NCBI GenBank assembly: GCA_024639035.1
Contig: JAHEJE010000216.1
Span: 1-5,212, forward strand
Reading direction: 5' to 3'
Origin: Alphaproteobacteria bacterium
GTDB taxonomy: Bacteria; Pseudomonadota; Alphaproteobacteria; Rhizobiales; Aestuariivirgaceae
DNA length: 5,212 nucleotides
The notes beneath the pieces were generated by a model. The model worked only from the letters and a program-made list of their open reading frames with translations. It searched no databases and was not told the DNA's origin. Numbering within the stretch: position 1 is the stretch's first letter; each line of letters opens with the position of its first letter. Shown piece after piece: positions 1 to 5,212 of the stretch. The translations under genes were made by a program, and so were the position numbers.

Positions 1-38
1 CGATAAGAACCGCAAGGCGTGGAGTGGAAGGCTTATCG
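1..38. repeat. Short inverted repeat at the window edge
   Basis: CGATAAG at 1-7 is the exact reverse complement of CTTATCG at 32-38, with 24 bases between them. The left arm begins at the first base of the window, so the stem may be longer than can be seen. It lies about 50 bp beyond the mmsA stop codon, where a transcription terminator could be expected. There is no T-tract after the stem on the minus strand within view, and the loop is long, so a terminator cannot be claimed. It could be chance. Confidence 0.25.
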
Positions 39-88
39 TTCATCTCTTTCCGCCCCGTGTTCGGCGTCCTTGCCGTTCAAAACCGGAC

Positions 89-1588
89 CTAGTCCATCGC
101 CTTGAAGTGGAACTCGCCGCCTTCCTTGAGGCCGGAGGGCCAGCGGGCTGTCACTGTCTTGGTGCGGGTATAGAAACGGAAGCTGTCGGGACCGTGCTGA
201 TTGAGGTCGCCGAAGGCCGACTTCTTCCAGCCGCCGAAGGTGTGATAGGCAAGCGGCACCGGGATCGGCACGTTGATGCCGACCATGCCGATGTTGATGC
301 GGCTGGCGAAGTCGCGGGCGGTGTCGCCGTCGCGAGTAAAGATGGCGGTGCCGTTGCCGTACTCGTTGTCCATGGCAAGGCCGAGCGCCTCGTCATAGCT
401 GCCTGTGCGCACGGTGGACAGGACAGGGCCGAAGATCTCCTCCTTGTAGATCGACATGTCCTTGCTGACCTTGTCGAACAGGGTTGGGCCAACGAAGAAG
501 CCGTTCTCGTAGCCTTGCAGTTCGAAGCCACGGCCGTCGACCACGAGGTCAGCGCCTTCCTCGACGCCCTTGTCGATCAGCCCTACGATGCGCTGTTTCG
601 CGGCGGCCGTGACCACCGGGCCCATGTCGACATCGTCACCGGAGGTGTAGGGGCCTACTTTCAGCTTTTCGATGCGCGGCACCAGCTTTTCGATCAGCGC
701 ATCGGCGGTGGCGTCGCCGACCGGCACGGCGACGGACACCGCCATGCAGCGTTCGCCGGCGGCACCATAGCCGGCACCGACCAGGGCATCGGCGGCCTGG
801 TCCATATCGGCGTCGGGCATGACGATCATGTGGTTCTTGGCGCCGCCGAAGCACTGGGCGCGTTTGCCGTTGGCAGTGGCGCGGCTGTAGATGTACTGGG
901 CAATCGGGGTCGACCCGACGAATGACACACCCTGCACGATGGGGCTATCGAGCAGTGCGTCAACGGCTTCCTTGTCGCCGTTGACCACCTGGAAGACGCC
1001 TTTGGGCAGTCCGGCCTCAACGAGAAGCTCGGCCAGCATGAGGGGCACCGACGGGTCACGTTCGGATGGTTTCAAGATCACCGCATTGCCGCAGGCAAGC
1101 GCCGGTCCGACATGCCAGAGCGGCATCATCGCCGGAAAATTGAACGGCATGATGGCGGCGACAACGCCGAGCGGCTGGCGCATCGAGTAGAGGTCGATGC
1201 CGGGACCAGCCGAGTCGGTGAATTCGCCTTTGAGCATCTGCGGCGCACCGATGCAGTATTCGATGACCTCAAGGCCACGCTGCACATCGCCCTTGGCGTC
1301 GGGAATGGTCTTGCCGTGCTCGGAGGAAAGCACCTCGGCCAATTTGTCCATGTCGCGGTTCAAGAGGCGCACGTACTCTATCATCACCCGTGCGCGGCGT
1401 TGCGGGTTCATCGCGGCCCATTCAGGCTGTGCTGTTTGCGCTGCGGCAACGAATGCGGCCGTTTCGTCGGCGCTTGCCAGCGCTACCTGGGCCTGCACCT
1501 CGCCGGTTGCCGGGTTGTAAACGTCAGCGGTACGCCCGCTGGTGCCGGCGATCTGTTCGCCGCCGATGAAATGACCGATCTGTTTCAT
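89..1588 (-). CDS. mmsA: CoA-acylating methylmalonate-semialdehyde dehydrogenase
   Basis: This is a complete 499-residue aldehyde dehydrogenase, the usual length for the family. It is cytosolic and family members are typically tetrameric. The family converts methylmalonate semialdehyde, NAD+ and CoA to propionyl-CoA, bicarbonate and NADH (valine degradation). It also converts malonate semialdehyde to acetyl-CoA (beta-alanine or inositol routes, where it is called IolA). Visible motifs are the oxyanion asparagine in PFNFP (N150), the cofactor lysine in KPSE (K173), the FVGST loop (223-227), the catalytic cysteine in GERCMA (C281) and EEIFGPV (383-389). Arg280 directly precedes the catalytic Cys, as is characteristic of this subfamily, where it binds the substrate carboxylate. 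The usual ALDH general-base Glu in ELGGK is absent: the segment reads CFGGAKNH, as expected for CoA-dependent MMSDHs. The start is supported by AGGGGAA at 1593-1599. Substrate preference (valine, inositol, beta-alanine or DMSP/acrylate-derived malonate semialdehyde) cannot be decided from sequence. Confidence 0.96.
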   Translation of the reverse strand: MKQIGHFIGGEQIAGTSGRTADVYNPATGEVQAQVALASADETAAFVAAAQTAQPEWAAMNPQRRARVMIEYVRLLNRDMDKLAEVLSSEHGKTIPDAKGDVQRGLEVIEYCIGAPQMLKGEFTDSAGPGIDLYSMRQPLGVVAAIMPFNFPAMMPLWHVGPALACGNAVILKPSERDPSVPLMLAELLVEAGLPKGVFQVVNGDKEAVDALLDSPIVQGVSFVGSTPIAQYIYSRATANGKRAQCFGGAKNHMIVMPDADMDQAADALVGAGYGAAGERCMAVSVAVPVGDATADALIEKLVPRIEKLKVGPYTSGDDVDMGPVVTAAAKQRIVGLIDKGVEEGADLVVDGRGFELQGYENGFFVGPTLFDKVSKDMSIYKEEIFGPVLSTVRTGSYDEALGLAMDNEYGNGTAIFTRDGDTARDFASRINIGMVGINVPIPVPLAYHTFGGWKKSAFGDLNQHGPDSFRFYTRTKTVTARWPSGLKEGGEFHFKAMD

Positions 1589-1592
1589 TGCT

Positions 1593-1599
1593 TTCCCCT
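1593..1599 (-). promoter_or_regulatory. Ribosome binding site of mmsA
   Basis: On the minus strand AGGGGAA ends four bases before the ATG (AGGGG to ATG is six bases). It is the strongest Shine-Dalgarno match in the window and fixes the mmsA start. Confidence 0.75.
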
Positions 1600-1633
1600 G
1601 CCTGTGCTGAGCGACTGTGTGGTGACTGGCGAT

Positions 1634-1645
1634 TGACCATGGTCA
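1634..1645. promoter_or_regulatory. 12-bp perfect palindrome upstream of mmsA, candidate operator
   Basis: TGACCATGGTCA is a perfect palindrome ending 45 bp before the mmsA start codon, in the only non-coding gap before that gene. It overlaps the transcription start predicted from the tentative promoter at 1650-1677, the usual place for a repressor site. A near-identical element with the same half-sites (TGACC, two spacer bases, GGTC) lies at 3044-3055 before the flavoprotein gene. The bound regulator is not identified and no regulator gene lies in the window. Confidence 0.5.
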
Positions 1646-1649
1646 TACA

Positions 1650-1677
1650 ACAATAGACGGGCAGACGGCTAGGTCCA
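1650..1677 (-). promoter_or_regulatory. Tentative promoter of mmsA
   Basis: On the minus strand TGGACC (1672-1677, 4 of 6 against TTGACA) and TATTGT (1650-1655, 4 of 6 against TATAAT) are separated by 16 bases. The start would fall near 1643, giving a leader of about 55 nt. The match is weak. The supporting facts are its place in a 136-bp intergenic gap and the palindrome at the predicted start. Confidence 0.3.
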
Positions 1678-1724
1678 GAGTGGGTGAATTCATCGGCCAG
1701 ATTGGGCAAGACAGGGGCGACCCG

Positions 1725-2006
1725 TCAGCGGCGCTGGTCTTGCGGGCTCGGGGTGGTGAATATGGTCCGTTGGCTTACGGCGATTGGGACCGGCTTGGGG
1801 TCCGGTCGCGGTTGGCGATGTGAGCCGAACATGATGATCAGGCCGGTCACCGGCACTAGGAGCAGCAGGCCCAGCATGACCGGCTTGAGGGCGGGGGATC
1901 CATTGGCCGCGAGCAACAGGCTGATCAGCCAGGCGACGCCGAGCGCATCGGCGAAAATTACCCAGAAATGGCGTTTGATCCAGCTTCCGGCGGTCGATTT
2001 GCCCAT
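1725..2006 (-). CDS. Small two-segment membrane protein of unknown function
   Basis: This is a 93-residue protein that I do not assign to a named family. A short basic N-terminus (K3, K11, R12, H13) is followed by two hydrophobic stretches, about residues 14-34 and 43-60, joined by a short loop (NGSPALKP). A polar, proline- and arginine-rich tail of about 30 residues follows (HRQPRPDPKP onward). The pattern fits a small inner-membrane hairpin with both ends in the cytoplasm. The ATG is preceded by AGGA at 2015-2018 with eight bases of spacing, which supports the start. It lies 72 bp after the glyoxalase-like gene on the same strand, so co-transcription is possible, and 136 bp before mmsA. Nothing in the sequence points to a specific role. 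Confidence 0.72.
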   Translation of the reverse strand: MGKSTAGSWIKRHFWVIFADALGVAWLISLLLAANGSPALKPVMLGLLLLVPVTGLIIMFGSHRQPRPDPKPVPIAVSQRTIFTTPSPQDQRR

Positions 2007-2078
2007 GTTAAATTTCCTGCCACATGCTTCAGGTTACCAAAACCTTAACAGGTTGTGCCGAAATTGCACGTTCTGTCG

Positions 2079-2504
2079 TCAGCCTGCCTGTTGTTCAGCA
2101 ATCGGTGTGCCAGGCACGAACACATAGCCGTCGTCGTCGATGATGAAGGCCTCGCGCAGGCCGTGCGGCTTGTCCACGGCACCGGCAAGGATGGTCCAGC
2201 CGCCGTCGCGAGCGGCCTTTTCGCAGGCGTCCGGATCGAGACCGTAGAGGCGAATTTCGACGCCGGCGCCGCGGGCCTCGACGGCTTCGATAACCCCGGT
2301 CATCGGGTTGTCGCGGTAAGTGTGGTCGGCATGGACCATCCACTCGGCCCCGCAGCAGCGAAACACCGCGATATCCGGATCAGCGTAGACTGCGGTCGCG
2401 CCGAGGACCTGTTGGGCAAAGGCGACCGATCTGTCTACGGTGCGCACCAGGAGGTTCACGCTGAGGCCGGAGCGCAAGGTGCGGCCGTAGGCCGGCGGTG
2501 ACAT
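2079..2504 (-). CDS. VOC (glyoxalase/bleomycin-resistance-like) family protein
   Basis: This is a 141-residue single-domain protein of the vicinal-oxygen-chelate fold, which is built of paired beta-alpha-beta-beta-beta modules. The first module starts at SVNLLVRTVDRSVAFAQQVLG (about 15-35, typical 'xLLVRD...AVAFY..VLG') and reaches the HADHTY segment (58-63). The second covers GAGVEIRLYG (79-88), the helix DPDACEKAARDGG, and then DKPHGLREAFIIDDDGYVFVPG (111-132), where these proteins keep the 'D.DGY.' ending. H58, H61, H114 and E118 are possible metal ligands, but the actual ligand set is unclear. An in-frame ATG lies 11 codons upstream (2537) with no visible ribosome binding site. The chosen ATG at 2504 has AGGA seven bases upstream, and homologous proteins, as I recall them, begin near MSPPxYG. 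The substrate is unknown, and a glyoxalase I role should not be assumed. Confidence 0.85.
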   Translation of the reverse strand: MSPPAYGRTLRSGLSVNLLVRTVDRSVAFAQQVLGATAVYADPDIAVFRCCGAEWMVHADHTYRDNPMTGVIEAVEARGAGVEIRLYGLDPDACEKAARDGGWTILAGAVDKPHGLREAFIIDDDGYVFVPGTPIAEQQAG

Positions 2505-2546
2505 CCAAGGTTCCTGGTCGACCGGGCGTTTCTTCATGCAGATGCG

Positions 2547-2975
2547 TCAGGCTGTTTGGGCGAGTTCCAGACGGCAGTTTGCCGGGTCGAATTGCAGGGA
2601 ACAAGGGCCAATCTGCGACCTGTCGGTAATGCCATGCTGCTGCAGGCACAAGACGAACAGGGCGGCTGCGTCGGATGCGGTCTCGATCAGGTCGGCGCTG
2701 GGTTCGCCGGCGTTGAGGGTATCCTGCAGCCGCATCGCCAGCTCACCGCAAATGCGCGACAGCTCGGCATCGCTCAGTTCGCCGGCTGCCGCCAGTCCGG
2801 CCGTCAATTCGGCGCATGAGACTTCGGCCAGGATGCTGTCGCCGACCATCAGAGGCAGGCCGCCACGCTGGTTTATCTCGCGCGCCGTCGGGTTGTCGGC
2901 GTCGGCCCCTGTCACTTCAACAAGGGCCACTGGCGAACCACTGTCCGGTATCGGCTCGCTATCGCAATAGTTCAT
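2547..2975 (-). CDS. Hypothetical protein, 142 residues
   Basis: I do not recognise this protein. It is acidic and soluble-looking, with no signal peptide and no membrane segment. The N-terminal third is rich in short polar turns and contains a beta-like segment (PVALVEVTGAD, 15-25) and RGGLPLMVGDSILAEVS (37-53). Residues 55-115 look largely helical (LTAGLAAAGELSDAELSRIC and the following stretch to QQHG). The C-terminus ends in a short beta-like part, CSLQFDPANCRLELAQ (125-140). It holds six cysteines (4, 54, 76, 110, 125, 134) without a CxxC pair. The ATG has only a weak GGGA about nine bases upstream. Its stop is followed closely by the VOC gene on the same strand, so the two are probably co-transcribed. 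It is the first gene of the minus-strand cluster and is transcribed divergently from the flavoprotein gene. Codon use resembles its neighbours, which argues for a real gene. Confidence 0.7.
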   Translation of the reverse strand: MNYCDSEPIPDSGSPVALVEVTGADADNPTAREINQRGGLPLMVGDSILAEVSCAELTAGLAAAGELSDAELSRICGELAMRLQDTLNAGEPSADLIETASDAAALFVLCLQQHGITDRSQIGPCSLQFDPANCRLELAQTA

Positions 2976-3002
2976 CTGCGTTTTCCCAACTGCATGGTTT
3001 GA

Positions 3003-3031
3003 TTGACAGTGTGCATCGATTGTACTTTACG
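3003..3031 (+). promoter_or_regulatory. Tentative promoter of the flavoprotein gene
   Basis: A perfect -35 hexamer TTGACA is at 3003-3008. At 17 bases of spacing the -10 position reads TTTACG (3026-3031), a poor match, which would be consistent with an activated promoter. The start would be near 3038, just before the palindrome at 3044-3055. The leader would be about 160 nt. Confidence 0.35.
3019..3024 (-). promoter_or_regulatory. Tentative -10 element for the 142-residue gene
   Basis: On the minus strand TACAAT matches TATAAT at five of six bases and lies 43 bp before the start codon at 2975, in an AT-rich island. No convincing -35 is found at 16-18 bases (TCATGG or similar). It overlaps the spacer of the plus-strand promoter, so the two promoters would compete or share control. 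Confidence 0.3.
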
Positions 3032-3043
3032 AATGATTAACCA

Positions 3044-3055
3044 TGACCCGGGTCG
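3044..3055. promoter_or_regulatory. Palindrome GACCCGGGTC, candidate operator
   Basis: GACCCGGGTC (3045-3054) is a perfect 10-bp palindrome. With flanks it reads TGACCCGGGTCG, matching TGACC-NN-GGTCA at nine of the ten defined positions. It has the same half-sites as the perfect palindrome before mmsA. It lies 142 bp before the flavoprotein start and 68 bp before the start of the divergent gene, close to the predicted plus-strand transcription start. Confidence 0.42.
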
Positions 3056-3184
3056 GGAATGATCGGCCGGGTGCGGTAGAAACGCGCGTGTCGGATTCCG
3101 CACGGCTTTGGTCGTTCGCCTTCACCCCTGTTGAGCCCAGCTCACTATGGTAGCGCGAAAGCTGGCAAGGGTGCCAAACGAGAT

Positions 3185-3189
3185 AGGGA
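3185..3189 (+). promoter_or_regulatory. Ribosome binding site of the flavoprotein gene
   Basis: AGGGA lies eight bases before the ATG at 3198. The nearby ATG at 3193 reads ATG-AAA-TGA and stops at once, so 3198 is the only sensible start. Confidence 0.65.
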
Positions 3190-3197
3190 TTGATGAA

Positions 3198-5212
3198 ATG
3201 AAATCACATGCGCGGGTTGTCGTCATCGGGGGCGGTGTCGTTGGTGTGGGAACGCTGCATGCGCTGACCAAGAAGGGATGGGACGATGTTGTGCTGGTGG
3301 AGCGCAACGAGCTGACATCGGGCTCGACCTGGCATGCCGCCGGTCTGCTGCCGTTGTTCAACATGTCCTACTCGGTCGGCAAGGTGCATCAATACTCTGT
3401 CGACTACTATCACACGCTGGAAGAAGAGACCGGTCAGCATGTCGGCTTTCGCACGGTATCGAACATTCGCCTGGCGCAGACGCCGGACCGCTGGGACGAG
3501 TTCATGTACTACGCCGGTATCGCCGAGACCATCGGCGTCAAGGTCAACCTGCTGACACCGGAGCAGGTCAAGGACATCTGGCCGATGTGCAACACCGACG
3601 GGTTGCTTGGCGCTATCCAGCACCCGGACGACGGTTACATTCAGTCGGCCGATCTGACCCAGGCGATGGCGGCAGGGGCGCGGGCCAAGGGGGCGCAAAT
3701 TTACCGCAGTACGCGGGTGATCGGCATCGAGCAGAAGCCGAACGATGAATGGCTGGTGAAGACCGACAAGGGCGACATCACCTGTGAGCACCTGGTGACG
3801 GCGACGGGCAACTTCGTGCGCCAGACCGGCGAGATGCTCGGCCTCGACATTCCGGTCATTCCGGTCGAGCACCAGTATATCGTCACCGAGCCGCATCCCG
3901 AGATCAAGGAACGCCAGGCCAAGGGGCTGCCGGAGATGGGCGTGCTGCGTGACGCCGATAGTGCCTGGTACATGCGCGAGGAAGCCGGCGGCCTGATCCT
4001 CGGGCCGTATGAGCCCGGCGCACCGGTGTGTTATGTCGACGGCCCGGCGGAAGATGCCGAGTACGAGTTGTTCCAGGAAGACCTGGAGCGCATCGCGCCG
4101 CATATCGAAAGCGCATTCGAGCGGGTGCCGGCGTTCGGCGAGGTGGGCATCAAGCGGGTTTACAACGGCGCGATCTGCTATACGCCCGATGGCTCGCCGA
4201 TCATCGGCCCGGCCTGGGGTAAGCGCAACCTGTGGCTCAACGAGGGCCATTCGTTCGGCATCACCGCGTCAGGTGGTGCCGGCTGGCAGCTTGCCGAGTG
4301 GATGGTCGATGGCGAGCCGACCATTGACATGATCGGCGTCGATCCACGCCGCTTCGGGCCCTATGCCTCGCGTGGTTATCTCAAGCGCAAGAATGAAGAA
4401 GCCTACCGAAACGTTTTCACGCCGCACTACCCGGATGAAGAACGCTGGGATGCCCGGCCGCTGAAAACGGCGCCGTGCCATGACCGGATGAAGGCGCTGG
4501 GTGCGGTGATGGGCTCGGTTTACGGCTGGGAGCGGCCGAACTGGTTCGCGCCGTCGGCCGACTATGGTTTCGACCCCTCAGAGATCGAACGGCCTGATGT
4601 CATCACCAAAGAAAACCATGCTCCGGCCAAGGACGGCGAGAAGGTCAAGGAATTGTGGTCGTTCCGGCGTTCGAACTATCACGAGCATGTCGGCAACGAG
4701 GTCAAGAACGTCACCGAGAATGCCGGACTGCTCGATATGTCGGCGTTTGCCAAGTACATGATCTCCGGGCCAGACGCGGCAGCATGGCTCGACTCGATCC
4801 TGGCCAACCGCATCCCCAAGACCATCGGCCGGGTTGGCTTGTGCCATCTGCTGACGACGCGGGGCGGGGTGCGCTCGGAGTTTACCGTCTACAAGATGGC
4901 TGACGACAAGTTCTACCTCGTCGGGCCGGGCGCCTTTGAACGCCACGACTGGGACATGCTCAACAAGCTGGCGCCCGACAGCGGTGTCAAGCTGGAGCTG
5001 ATCACCACGCAGTACGGGGTGCTGGTCCTGGCCGGTCCCAAGTCGCGCGACATCCTGGGGAAACTCACAGATACGTCATTGTCAAACGACAACTTCAAGT
5101 GGCTGACCGGCAAGTTCATCAGCGTCGGCATTGCCCAGGCGCATGCTCTGCGGGTCAACTTTGTTGGTGAGCTTGGCTGGGAACTGCACCACCCGATAGA
5201 GATGCAGAACAC
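3198..5212 (+). CDS. Dimethylglycine/sarcosine dehydrogenase-type flavoprotein with GcvT domain (3' end cut)
   Basis: The window holds 671 codons plus two bases of an open frame that continues past the edge; relatives have roughly 800-860 residues. The family oxidatively demethylates N-methylated glycines at a flavin and transfers the methylene group to tetrahydrofolate. Order of parts: an FAD-binding DAO domain with GGGVVG (11-16), E35 binding the adenosine ribose, and WHAAG (45-49), whose H46 matches the histidine that carries covalent FAD in dimethylglycine dehydrogenase/oxidase. H225 (VEHQY) and Y258 (WYMR) align with the His/Tyr active-site pair described for Arthrobacter dimethylglycine oxidase. 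TPDG (329-332) and ASGGAG (357-362) close the FAD site. A central FAO_M-type part has ARPLKTAP and WERPNWFAP (444-452). After SFRRSNY (488-494) comes the GcvT folate domain, with LLDMSAFAKY, GRVGL and GELGW (657-661). The region around 346-355 reads WLNEGHSFGI where mammalian DMGDH has a form like WVATGFGYGI, so the true substrate may differ from dimethylglycine. Confidence 0.93.
   Translation, partial: MKSHARVVVIGGGVVGVGTLHALTKKGWDDVVLVERNELTSGSTWHAAGLLPLFNMSYSVGKVHQYSVDYYHTLEEETGQHVGFRTVSNIRLAQTPDRWDEFMYYAGIAETIGVKVNLLTPEQVKDIWPMCNTDGLLGAIQHPDDGYIQSADLTQAMAAGARAKGAQIYRSTRVIGIEQKPNDEWLVKTDKGDITCEHLVTATGNFVRQTGEMLGLDIPVIPVEHQYIVTEPHPEIKERQAKGLPEMGVLRDADSAWYMREEAGGLILGPYEPGAPVCYVDGPAEDAEYELFQEDLERIAPHIESAFERVPAFGEVGIKRVYNGAICYTPDGSPIIGPAWGKRNLWLNEGHSFGITASGGAGWQLAEWMVDGEPTIDMIGVDPRRFGPYASRGYLKRKNEEAYRNVFTPHYPDEERWDARPLKTAPCHDRMKALGAVMGSVYGWERPNWFAPSADYGFDPSEIERPDVITKENHAPAKDGEKVKELWSFRRSNYHEHVGNEVKNVTENAGLLDMSAFAKYMISGPDAAAWLDSILANRIPKTIGRVGLCHLLTTRGGVRSEFTVYKMADDKFYLVGPGAFERHDWDMLNKLAPDSGVKLELITTQYGVLVLAGPKSRDILGKLTDTSLSNDNFKWLTGKFISVGIAQAHALRVNFVGELGWELHHPIEMQN

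Larger units (their letters stand above)
2993..3045. repeat. Nested inverted repeats in the divergent promoter region
   Basis: CATGGTT (2993-2999) is the exact reverse complement of AACCATG (3039-3045). Inside it, GTGCA (3011-3015) and TGTAC (3021-3025) form a second, imperfect dyad with one mismatch. The two dyads have almost the same centre (about 3018-3019), so the structure is concentric. It encloses both tentative promoters and could be a binding region for a dimeric or tetrameric regulator, but the arms are short. Confidence 0.35.
2976..3197. other. Divergent intergenic control region
   Basis: This is a 222-bp gap between the divergently transcribed 142-residue gene and the flavoprotein gene. 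The left half (about 2976-3045) is clearly more AT-rich than the surrounding DNA. It carries a perfect TTGACA on the plus strand, a TACAAT on the minus strand, nested inverted repeats and, at its right border, the GACCCGGGTC palindrome. The right half (3056-3184) is GC-rich and would be the flavoprotein leader of about 150 nt. I see no ORF with its own ribosome binding site and no recognisable riboswitch in it. Confidence 0.6.

Noticed and set aside
64..77. CGGC/GCCG small hairpin after the mmsA stop as a terminator
   Set aside because: The stem is four base pairs with no T-tract on the minus strand, so it is likely chance in GC-rich DNA.
107..925. Long open frame of 272 codons on the plus strand
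   Set aside because: It lies entirely antisense to mmsA, whose protein is unmistakable. The translation is low-complexity Ala/Gly/Val/Asp/His without a domain, as expected from a GC-rich complementary strand.
1112..1636. Plus-strand open frame of 174 codons running past the mmsA start
   Set aside because: It is antisense to the start of mmsA and its promoter region, with no ribosome binding site and no family resemblance.
1787..1803. GGACC/GGTCC inverted repeat
   Set aside because: It lies within the Pro-rich tail of the membrane protein, where repeated Pro and Asp codons create such matches.
1842..1854. GCCGGT-C-ACCGGC dyad
   Set aside because: It lies inside the coding sequence of the small membrane protein and does not share the TGACC half-site arrangement. 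It is probably a codon-composition effect.
2041..2054. AACCT-TAAC-AGGTT stem after the VOC gene as a terminator
   Set aside because: The stem is only five base pairs and is followed by TTGG, not a T-tract. It is too weak to call.
3204..4250. Long open frame of 348 codons on the minus strand
   Set aside because: It is antisense to the flavoprotein gene. The translation is rich in Arg/His/Leu/Asp with no recognisable family, which is a GC-skew shadow.

Overview
The window is GC-rich (roughly 60% by eye) with strong G/C preference at third codon positions. Its gene set is typical of an alphaproteobacterium, perhaps a marine or soil heterotroph. That is an inference from gene families and base composition; no rRNA or tRNA is present to fix the taxonomy. 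No mobile element, CRISPR array, tRNA, rRNA or phage gene is visible.

Left part (89-2975, all on the minus strand). Read in the direction of transcription, the order starts with a 142-residue soluble protein of unknown function (2975-2547). It is followed after a short gap by a small vicinal-oxygen-chelate (glyoxalase-like) protein (about 2504-2079). After 72 bp comes a 93-residue protein with two predicted membrane segments (2006-1725). After a further 136 bp with its own promoter-like sequence comes a complete CoA-acylating methylmalonate-semialdehyde dehydrogenase, mmsA (1588-89). The first two genes look like one operon. The membrane protein may be read through from them. mmsA probably has its own promoter.

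Right part (3198 to the window edge, plus strand). A dimethylglycine/sarcosine dehydrogenase-type flavoprotein is transcribed divergently from the 142-residue gene. It has an N-terminal FAD domain with the WHAAG histidine used for covalent flavin attachment, then a central linker domain, then a folate-binding GcvT-type domain. The window cuts it after 671 codons, probably some 130-180 residues before its end.

The two recognisable enzymes are both catabolic. MmsA turns methylmalonate or malonate semialdehyde into propionyl-CoA or acetyl-CoA. The flavoprotein should oxidatively demethylate an N-methylated amino acid and pass the one-carbon unit to tetrahydrofolate. The most interesting non-coding signal is a shared palindrome, TGACC-NN-GGTCA. 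It is perfect upstream of mmsA (1634-1645) and has one mismatch in the divergent intergenic region before the flavoprotein gene (3044-3055). In both places it sits near a tentatively predicted transcription start, which suggests that one regulator controls both. No novel multi-gene system was recognised; the candidate regulon and the unknown gene pair are the parts worth following up.
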